Notes under the pieces: model-generated
The model's input: the letters and a program-made list of their open reading frames with translations, nothing else
What the model was told of the DNA's origin: nothing
Databases searched by the model: none
Shown here: positions 1-6,600 of the stretch, piece by piece
Position numbering within the stretch: the stretch's first letter is position 1
Layout of the letters: each line of letters opens with the position of its first letter
From: a bacterium
GTDB lineage: Bacteria > UBA9089 > CG2-30-40-21 > SBAY01
Assembly (NCBI GenBank): GCA_040757115.1
Contig: JBFLYA010000014.1
Span: 1 to 33,168, forward strand
Length of the DNA stretch: 33,168 nt
Direction of reading: 5' to 3'
Translations under genes and position numbers: made by a program

Positions 1-36
1 CAGTCCCCCGCCGTCAACTGCAACGCAGGGTTAGAC
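1..36 (+). other. right half of a possible integron attC site at the window edge
   Basis: The first 36 bases end in GTTAGAC (30-36), which fits the integron R' core consensus GTTRRRY, and the bases before it (CAACTGCAACGCAG) resemble the 3' half of many attC sites. The matching left half would lie outside the window, so the fold cannot be tested here. A second and complete attC-like site lies at 491-554. If both are real, the DNA between them has the size of one gene cassette. Confidence 0.3.
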
Positions 37-138
37 AAAAGCTTTGATTCGCTGTCTTTTCCTTTTTCTCTGCCTCACCGAATTATTGTGCATTCCACAT
101 TCACGGTTTGACCCTAAAATATCTCCTAAAATATCTCC

Positions 139-224
139 TTTTTATTTTCTCACACAAAGCCACAAAGAACACAAAGGTTTATTGTTTTATTCAATTCCTT
201 TGTGACTTTGTGTCTCTGTGTGAT
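139..224. repeat. inverted pair of CACAAAG/CTTTGTG repeat arms
   Basis: The left arm (about 149-176) reads CACACAAAGCCACAAAGAAC and the right arm (about 198-224) reads back as its approximate complement (CCTTTGTGACTTTGTGTCTC). This is one of many short-period inverted repeats filling the gene-free DNA of this window. No coding potential is visible. Confidence 0.6.
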
Positions 225-303
225 TATTTTTATTAGTCTAACAAGTTATTATACACTTTTGTTATATTTTATCACAACCCCATCAGAAAAGTCAAGAAAA
301 AAA

Positions 304-332
304 TTGACAAATCGTAATTGGTTTTGTATAAT
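304..332 (+). promoter_or_regulatory. fully consensus sigma-70 promoter
   Basis: TTGACA (304-309) and TATAAT (327-332) are separated by exactly 17 nt, so both hexamers and the spacer match consensus. An AAGGAG box follows at 371-376 and an ATG at 387. The only reading frame it serves is a 21-codon fragment, so the promoter has outlived its gene or now drives a truncated product. Confidence 0.75.
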
Positions 333-386
333 CTAAATGGCTAAGTATTACTTTTGGTATGATATCAAGAAAGGAGTGAATTCTGC

Positions 387-452
387 ATGATTAATATACC
401 AACAGATATTTTTGCCCAATATAGTTCGATACTGGCTAAAAGAGGGGATTAG
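387..452 (+). pseudogene. N-terminal fragment of a tyrosine recombinase (integron-type integrase), truncated
   Basis: The frame starts at an ATG 10 nt after AAGGAG and gives 21 residues beginning MINIPTDIFAQYSSIL before a TAG stop. From memory, many integron-type and phage-type tyrosine recombinases open with a similar I-P-x-x-I-x-x-Q-Y pattern before the core-binding domain. Nothing after the stop continues the family in any frame I could follow, so this is a stump. The consensus promoter at 304-332 and the attC-like site at 491-554 support a decayed integron. It could instead be an unrelated short peptide gene. Confidence 0.4.
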
Positions 453-490
453 GATCTTCTCATCCATTTTACTCTTTTCCTTTCAATTGC

Positions 491-554
491 GTATAACACG
501 ATAAAACTCACCTGCCCGAGCGAAGCGAGGGTCAGGTGTAGCGATTGGTTAGAC
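491..554. other. attC-like integron recombination site
   Basis: The 64-bp segment begins GTATAAC and ends GTTAGAC, near-complementary 7-mers resembling the R'' and R' boxes. Inside is an imperfect hairpin: CACCTG (509-514) pairs with CAGGTG (533-538) around a GC-GAA-GC core with unpaired GA/GA and one extra T. Length, end boxes and extrahelical bases all suit attC, where the folded single strand is the substrate of IntI. The left box deviates from RYYYAAC at its third base. Orientation cannot be decided by eye. Confidence 0.5.
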
Positions 555-592
555 TGTTTTTTACCACGAAGAGCACGAAGGTCACGAAGATT

Positions 593-652
593 TTACAAGA
601 CAAATCTTTTTATGCCTTCTTTCAACCTTTCTACATTGAAATTTATTAACAT
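593..652 (-). pseudogene. C-terminal relic of a GxxExxY-family protein
   Basis: On the minus strand these 20 codons read MLINFNVERLKEGIKRFVL then TAA. From memory this is the typical C-terminus of the GxxExxY family, small nuclease-like proteins of unproven function. Only the last 19 residues remain. The relic is followed by the ACGAAG-type repeat (about 561-590), exactly as in a second, longer relic at 12775-12915. The gene is dead here. Confidence 0.65.
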
Positions 653-715
653 ATAGCGGTTATTAACTGGAAGTTTACATAGGATAATACCCATAAATAA
701 GGCATGAGAATAATC

Positions 716-777
716 GTTCCGTTAGGAACATAATATCGGTAGGAATAGATAGACAAATCAATCAGTTCCGTAGGAAC
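716..777. repeat. two REP-like palindromes
   Basis: GTTCCGTTAGGAAC (716-729) and GTTCCGTAGGAAC (765-777) are 5-bp-stem palindromes followed by similar tails (ATAATATCGGTAG and GATATATTGGTAG). They stand just before a Y1-transposase relic, the arrangement known for REP sequences and their RAYT transposases. Confidence 0.55.
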
Positions 778-783
778 GATATA

Positions 784-918
784 TTGGTAGAAAATTTATG
801 GAAAGATGAATTATACAAATACATCATGGGTATTATCAAGAACAATCAACATAACCCGTTGGTGATAAACGGAGTGCCAGACCATGTTCATGTATTGGTA
901 AGCGTTCAGGTGGTGTAA
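784..918 (+). pseudogene. Y1 (HUH) transposase relic, IS200/REP-associated type
   Basis: The frame reads LVENLWKDELYKYIMGIIKN and then, after a short gap, INGVPDHVHVLVS. This matches the middle of Y1_Tnp/REP-associated transposases, including the HUH metal-binding pair (HVH within DHVHVL) and the preceding GIIKN helix. The N-terminus and the catalytic-tyrosine half are absent. The frame runs into an inserted GTAAGCGTTCAG-ended element at 898 and stops at 916-918. The adjacent REP palindromes strengthen the call. Confidence 0.65.
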
Positions 919-1134
919 CAAAAGGAGATGTGGAGATTAAGGAGATAGGGAGATATTATTAAAAAAATTGAAATTAATAGAAACTAATAGAAATTTATGG
1001 AAATTTGTTGTTTTCCACAATCAATTTCTACCTATTTCTATAAATTTCAATCTATTTCTATTATCTTATCTCCATATCACTCTTATCTCCTTATCCCCTT
1101 TCTTACACTTTTGATATATAGCCTGAACGGTTAC
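898..1134. mobile_element. MITE-like element with GTAA...TTCAG ends, copy 1
   Basis: The element starts GTAAGCGTTCAGG and ends CCTGAACGGTTAC, which are inverted repeats with one mismatch. Its interior is a long imperfect inverted repeat, with AGGAGAT and AATAGAAA words answered by ATCTCC and TTTCTATT. No transposase is present. A near-identical copy lies at 27024-27259 and a cut copy at 32956-33028. IS66-family insertion sequences have ends beginning GTAA, so this is probably a non-autonomous IS66-type derivative. It sits inside the Y1-transposase relic. Confidence 0.7.
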
Positions 1135-1238
1135 ATTTGCTTTACATATTCGATATTAGTAATAGTTTTAGGTAGTTTCTTACAGAATAAAGCAACCTCT
1201 TGAGCAAATTGATAAGTTCTTTCTTCTAAATCATATTG

Positions 1239-1398
1239 TTTGGAATTTTGAATTTTGGTCATTGGAATTTATTTGTATTTTGGAATTTGTGATTTGGAAT
1301 TTTGCCACTCACTCCGCTCTCCTGCAATCTCTAATCTCCCGTTTATAGTTTATCCTTGCTTACCTCATCTTGTTACCCAACTTGTGGGTAACGATAAG
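1239..1398 (+). repeat. 160-bp dispersed repeat, copy 1
   Basis: This segment recurs in the same orientation at 21462-21621 with scattered substitutions. It opens with TTTGGAA-type short-period words and closes with TTACCCAACTTGTGGGTAA, a palindrome whose counterpart in copy 2 has one change per arm region. It can be read as a protein in one frame, but both copies change freely at all codon positions, so I treat it as non-coding. Confidence 0.7.
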
Positions 1399-1526
1399 AC
1401 TCCCGCCAGCGGGGGACAACGGCCAATCAATCACTTGAATGGCGACAGAGCACTAGTATACAATAATCTATTTTATAAGTCAAGTTAAATTTTTAGTTTT
1501 CAGGAAGAATCACCTGACAATCGTTG

Positions 1527-1573
1527 ATAGTTGATAGTTTATTATAGACCATAAACTATAAACGATAAACTCT
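1527..1573. repeat. heptamer-type hairpin immediately after cbiE
   Basis: GTTGATA and TTTATAG-type words form an inverted pair: ATAGTTTAT answers ATAAACTAT around an 8-nt loop. It lies directly downstream of the cbiE stop, so on the minus strand a transcript would fold here. There is no clear U-tract, so intrinsic termination is only possible. Confidence 0.5.
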
Positions 1574-2230
1574 TCAAGAAATGATGATAACTATATTTGG
1601 CTCTGCAAAGGATACCTTTAATAGTTCTTCTGGAGAGCCTTTGATAATTCTTTCATCCACCGCCCCGAGTTTTTCACAAACATAGATAACCAGTGGGCAA
1701 TGAACAGTAAGCAGTGAGCACTTTAAAATTTCGGCTATCTTTGATGGTGTATTGTTCCTATCAGTCAGAACAGCTATCTTGTGGTGATGTTGAAGCAGGG
1801 ATGGAAGGTCGCTTATGGTGTATGGTTTGCCTTTCTTTGGGTCAGGCTCACCATGGAGGCTGAGCAAAAGGGCATCATCCCATGTCTCTTTTATCCTTGA
1901 AAAAGCAATCTGGATAGCGGATAAATCCGGAATTACCTCGATAGTATCCCTTCCGAGTTCTTCCATTGCCCTTCTCCCAATCCCAAAAAACATTGGGTCT
2001 CCAGAAGCAAGCACAGTTACATCACAATTCTGACACTTGATATAATCAAGCATCTCATCCATATTATTAATTACCCTGATATTATCCCTAATTGCTTCAA
2101 ACTCTTCGTATCCTTTGAATATCTCAAAGAGTCTATTTGTGGCAAGGATAACCTTTGAATTAAGAGTAATCTCCTTTGCCCTTTTATCAAAAGGTCTATA
2201 GCCAATGCCGATAAGATAGACTTTCTTCAT
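1574..2230 (-). CDS. cbiE: precorrin-6Y/cobalt-precorrin-7 C5-methyltransferase subunit CbiE
   Basis: 218-residue SAM-dependent tetrapyrrole methyltransferase acting late in corrin ring synthesis; CbiE adds the C5 methyl group. The N-terminal KKVYLIGIG strand, the LASGDPMFFGIGRR motif and the IPDLSAIQIAF and SLHGEP segments are family hallmarks. I start it at the ATG at 2230, which overlaps the cobF stop as ATGA; a longer frame to 2266 would lie inside cobF and adds nothing family-like. No CbiT (C15-methylation/decarboxylation) domain is fused, and no cbiT is in the window, so that activity must be encoded elsewhere. It is the last gene of the cobN-cobF-cbiE run and ends at a repeat hairpin. 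Confidence 0.93.
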   Translation of the reverse strand: MKKVYLIGIGYRPFDKRAKEITLNSKVILATNRLFEIFKGYEEFEAIRDNIRVINNMDEMLDYIKCQNCDVTVLASGDPMFFGIGRRAMEELGRDTIEVIPDLSAIQIAFSRIKETWDDALLLSLHGEPDPKKGKPYTISDLPSLLQHHHKIAVLTDRNNTPSKIAEILKCSLLTVHCPLVIYVCEKLGAVDERIIKGSPEELLKVSFAEPNIVIIIS

Positions 2231-2982
2231 TTTGCCTTCCTCAAAATATAAGTATCCATCATCCAACCCCGCCTCCTTTTTGCCGCTTTTCTTATCGTTT
2301 TAATCTTCTCAATGACTTCGTTTAACCTCCCTGAAACAAGTATCTCTTCCTTATTCCCCAGATAGCCGCCCCAATAGATATCAAGTTCCTCGTCCTTAAA
2401 ACGGTTAAAGGTAGCATAAGAATCTAATAAGACCGCAGTGTTATTAATCTCATTTGCTTGGTATTCCTTCAACCTTCTGCCGGTGGTAATAACAATATTT
2501 TCACCTATCCGATTGAGTGGGATTTTATGTTTTGCGGTTAGTATCTGAACAGAAGTTATCCCGGGGATGACCTCATACTCAAAATCTACAATCCCTTGTT
2601 TAAGAATATCTTGCAGTATCTCTAAATGACCATCATAGAGGCTCGGGTCACCCCAGACGAGAAATGCCCCAATCTGTCCATCTGCCATATTGTTAATCAA
2701 TTTTGTGATAATCTCTGCCTTTTGGACCCGCCACTTCTTAACCCCCTCTTCATATCTGCCGCTTTTTTTTCTCTTAGGAATCTCTGCGACCACAACTCGA
2801 TAACTTTTTTCATCAAGGTATCTTTTTAATATTTCCATCCTTGCTAAAGCAAGCTCATCCTCTTTTTCACCTTCTTTTTCAAGGATAAAGAAGACATCCA
2901 CTTTTTTCATTGTATCAATTGCCTGAATGGTCAGGTAATCAGGGTTACCTGGTCCAATACCGATAAGATATATTTTTTTCAT
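2227..2982 (-). CDS. cobF: precorrin-6A synthase (deacetylating) CobF-like methyltransferase
   Basis: 251 residues of the tetrapyrrole methylase fold. CobF methylates C1 and releases the C20-derived acetyl group, turning precorrin-5 into precorrin-6A in the oxygen-dependent cobalamin route. Supporting motifs are IYLIGIGPGNPDYLTIQA, GAFLVWGDPSLYD, YEVIPGITSVQ, IPLNRIGENIVITTGRR and the C-terminal GWMMDTYILR. The ATG at 2982 follows an AAGGA box by 8 nt and removes 12 upstream residues encoded in repeat DNA. It overlaps cbiE by 4 nt. CobF belongs to the aerobic pathway, which is odd beside the anaerobe-like oxidoreductase genes. Confidence 0.9.
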   Translation of the reverse strand: MKKIYLIGIGPGNPDYLTIQAIDTMKKVDVFFILEKEGEKEDELALARMEILKRYLDEKSYRVVVAEIPKRKKSGRYEEGVKKWRVQKAEIITKLINNMADGQIGAFLVWGDPSLYDGHLEILQDILKQGIVDFEYEVIPGITSVQILTAKHKIPLNRIGENIVITTGRRLKEYQANEINNTAVLLDSYATFNRFKDEELDIYWGGYLGNKEEILVSGRLNEVIEKIKTIRKAAKRRRGWMMDTYILRKAK

Positions 2983-3139
2983 CTTTTCGTTCCTTGTAAC
3001 TTTATTATATTTCACCACAGAGACGCAGAGAGCGCGGAGAGTAAGATTTCCTCTTCTAAACCTAAAACCATTCTTCTCATTCCATGTTTTAGCACATACT
3101 TTAAAATCCTAAATTCCAAATTCTACATTGGAATTTATT
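2983..3139. other. gene-free repeat DNA upstream of cobF
   Basis: Contains a CACAGAGACGCAGAG-type arm (about 3014-3030). Its inverted partner lies at about 3597-3625, on the far side of the GGTGGTGTCT element, so that element appears to have landed inside an older inverted repeat. The last 8 bases (AATTTATT, 3132-3139) are the left target duplication of the element. I see no promoter that I trust. Confidence 0.5.
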
Positions 3140-3560
3140 GGTGGTGTCTTAATCTAGCATAAAGGTTAAAATAGTGTATAGGGTTCTGCAAAATAGGATT
3201 TGAGGGAGACAACAAATAAATATCAAATATAAATATCAAAATGCAAAATTACAAATCAAATTTCAAAAAGGACGGGACGGTTCCTTTTATCGTTTTTCCT
3301 ATGATTTTTGTTGGAAATTGGAAATTAGAAATTGGGCTTTTGTCTCTCTCCCTAATTTCCAATTTCAATCCGCAATCTTTCAAACAAAAGTGAACCGTCC
3401 CAAAAGGATTTCTATTTTAACGCTGAAAGGAAAGAGATAATTTTACATTTTGATATGTAATTTTTATATTTGCTTTTTGCATTTTGCTCTTTGGAGGAAA
3501 TCCCTTTTGGACACCAAATCTGCATAGATTTCACTATTAGAGTTATTTTCAGACACCACC
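3140..3560. mobile_element. GGTGGTGTCT-ended element with 8-bp target duplication, copy 1
   Basis: Perfect 10-bp inverted ends (GGTGGTGTCT at 3140-3149, AGACACCACC at 3551-3560) are flanked by a perfect direct repeat AATTTATT (3132-3139 and 3561-3568), which proves transposition. The interior matches the element at 22760-23262 in inverted orientation. It keeps the first about 11 codons (from the ATG at 3241) and the last about 10 codons (SILTLKGKR, stop near 3440) of a four-helix-bundle gene. The middle is replaced by a nested 128-bp element. No transposase is visible. Confidence 0.85.
3274..3401. mobile_element. nested GGGACGGTTC-ended mini-element
   Basis: The ends are GGGACGGTTC (3274-3283) and GAACCGTCCC (3392-3401), perfect 10-bp inverted repeats. 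The flanks are AAAAGGAC and AAAAGGAT, a probable 8-bp target duplication with one change. The interior holds inverted GGAAATTGGAAATT-like words. It sits in the coding remnant of the larger element, so it arrived later. No gene. Confidence 0.65.
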
Positions 3561-3636
3561 AATTTATTTATCCACGGATTAATTCATTTATATTCATCTT
3601 CTCTGCGTTCTCTGTGCCTCTGCGGTAAATAGTTGT

Positions 3637-6600
3637 TTAAATTTTCCTTCTAAATCCCAGGGCAATCAACCCAATAAATATGAGGAAGCCAGCAATGAAT
3701 AAATACGGAATTGGGGCAGATGAGATACCGTCTGCCGTCTTCACTTCCTCCATCTCATACCCTTCAACCTGTGCCAGAGGTGCTATCTTTTTTGCCTTAT
3801 CACCAGGGGCTATAGTTTTTTGTTTGGTCTCTGACCTCTGACTTCTGTCCTCTGCCTTCTGCCTTCTGCCTTCTGCCCTCTGCCTTCTGCCCTCTGACAT
3901 CTGACTCTGTGCCTTCATAAACCCTTGCATCTGAACCTTTGAGCCAGGCACAGACATTAGCACCTGGCGGGTAAACTGTGTCAGCAAGGGATTGTTGCAG
4001 GTATGGTCACAGCAGGCAAGACCAACCTCCTGGACGCTCCGGGCATATTCCAGGGCAAGGGTTTCTATTATTTCTTTCTCTGGTTTCCAGTATTTCTTTC
4101 GCACACATTCAAGCATCCTGGCGACAACAGATTGATATGCCCACATATTTTTTGAACTGCGAAACATATCCTTTATTCCCAGTTCGTTTCTATCCAGGAT
4201 GTATGTTTCATACATCTCATTCCATTTAGCCGCATCTATCGCCTCTGGCACGGTTACCTGCCAACCCCAGAGGTATTCGACGACCTTATCTATAAATCGA
4301 GACCCGGCATAGCCCTCGTTCATCATTGCCTTAATCCATTCAGGGTTCAGATACCTTGCACGCATTTCTCGTCCCATAAATTTTTCAAGGGTTTCCTGTT
4401 TTGGTTGACGGGGATTGGACATATTGGTTACATAAACCTCTGGTGTTTTCCCATCAATGGAACGGATTGCCATTGCCGTGCCACCAAGATATTGGAAAAA
4501 GTCGTCATTATCAAGCGTGGCATAGACATTGCCCGAGATGCTGTGCACCGCTACTTTTGTTCCGGAAAGGGCATTCTTAAACAGCAGAAGGCTTATATCC
4601 TCATCCAGCTCCTCCGGTCTGTTACCTTGTTCTATCTTAGTTCCCCAGAACCCCTGTCCATAGAGATGGCTCATCCGCATCAGATAGACATCAGCTACCT
4701 GTTTTTCGTTATCCCAGGTGTTGGATAAAGGAATAAGATTAGATAAGTTTGTTCCGTAAGCACCAGAAGGCACGGTAAAAAGCCGCACCGATGCCAGCCG
4801 TTCTGCCATATCCTCAGAAATGCCTTTTTCCATAAGTATCTTCTTTGCCTTAAGGATATTTAGCCGAATGATGTTGTCCGTCTCATCCTGCTGCTTTGCC
4901 AGGGATACGGCTTTATCCAGCAAATCCATAAGGTTGGAGAACAGGTCACGGTAGAGCCCTGAGGGAACAATAGTCACATCAATTCTTGCCCGACCAAGCT
5001 CATACGCTGGTATTGGTTCAACCCCGACTACCTCCTTTCGCTCATTCCATTTTGGTTTTATGCCCATCAAATACATAATCTGCGATTCCATCACCCCTTC
5101 ATGACGGATGGTTTCTATCCCCCAAAGATTGAAGGTGAGCTTATCCGGATATTTGCCATGCCGATTTTTATACCCATCAATAAGTTCCTTTGCCAATTTC
5201 ACTCCCATCTCGTAGGTGGTTTTGCTGGGTATCCTCCTCGGGTCAAATGAATAGAAGTTCTTGCCTGTGGGCAGTGAATCAGGATTACGAATGGGGTCAT
5301 TGCCCTGACCAGCCGGGATATATCTGCCTGAAAGTGCGGCGATGAAAGAATCAAGCTCCCTTTGTGCTGATTGGATTATCCTCTGCTCGTAATCAGCGAG
5401 TCTCTGGGCAGAAGATTCTGTGCCCAATATTGCTTCAGCCGTAGTCCTGATGTATCTTTCCTCTGGGGCACGGCCAAAGGTATGCATACCAAAAGGTGTC
5501 TGCTTCTCCCCAATATCCTGGAGGTAATGCTCCACCTCCTCAACATCTTCTTCTGTTTTGACTTCGGCAATCTTAAGGTCAGTCAATAACCCAATCCGTC
5601 GGGCAAGGTTATTAATCTCTGCAAGTTTTGTTTCAGCCAAAGACAGACTTTTCTCCCTTGCCACATTGTAATCATTAATCAAGCCTGTTAGCTCTCTCAG
5701 TTCTTTATTCAGCCTCGCCTTATCAAATGGTGGGGTCAAATGGTCAATGATGACCGCCATTCCCCTTCGTTTTGCCTGTAACCCTTCGCCAACATCATCA
5801 ACGATATACGGATAGATATTTGGCAGATGCTGGATTAATGCCTCTGGTGGGTCGTTTTCGGTAAATCCAACCTCTTTGCCCGATAACCACTCATGGGTGC
5901 TGTGTTTGCCGATATGTGCCACTGCATCTGCCGAAAAAACCTTTTTGAGCCACAAATAAAAGGCAACATATTGGTGATGTGGACTAAGGGTAACACTGTG
6001 ATAGAGTTTTTTGACATCCTGCTCCCAACCGCGTGAGGGTTGCGGCATAAAAAGGATATTCCCATACTTCACCGCCGGGATAACAATGTATTTCTTTCCT
6101 CGGTCATCTGTCCATGTCATAATCTTGCTATCCTCTGGCCGTCCCCAGTCTCTGAGCATAGCCGTGGCCATCCCTTGCGGCAGTTCTTCAAACCATTGTT
6201 TGTAGAGGTTCATTGGAATAAGCACTGGTTTGCCTGTTCTCACCAACCTATCCAATTCCCCTGGCGCCCAATTGCCAATATTCCTGCCGTAAGTAAGAAT
6301 ATCATTGAAGAGCATCTCCTTCTTAATTTCCCCGGTCCCAAAATCATATCCTTCTATCTTCATTCGCTGTAATATCTCCCACAGGCTTTCTGGCAGGACA
6401 TTGAGATACGATGCCCCAACATTTTGCTTGCCCGGGGGATAGTTATAATAGATGATGGCAATCCTTTTGTCCCTGTTGGGTTTATCCTGCAAATTTATCC
6501 ATCCCTTTACACGGTCAATGAGTCGCTCAACCCGTTCAGGGATTGGTCGCTCTTCGATGTATTCAATTCCATTTTCAACCATCCTTTCCCTTGAAGCAAT

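Noticed and set aside
236-242. Further attC core box (GTCTAAC)
   Set aside because: No matching GTTRRRY partner with pairing inner boxes lies within 150 bp on either side.
1255-1488. Conserved small protein shared with 21478-21822
   Set aside because: Similarity follows from the 160-bp DNA repeat; changes fall on all codon positions, the frames diverge after the repeat, and no ribosome-binding site stands before the ATGs.
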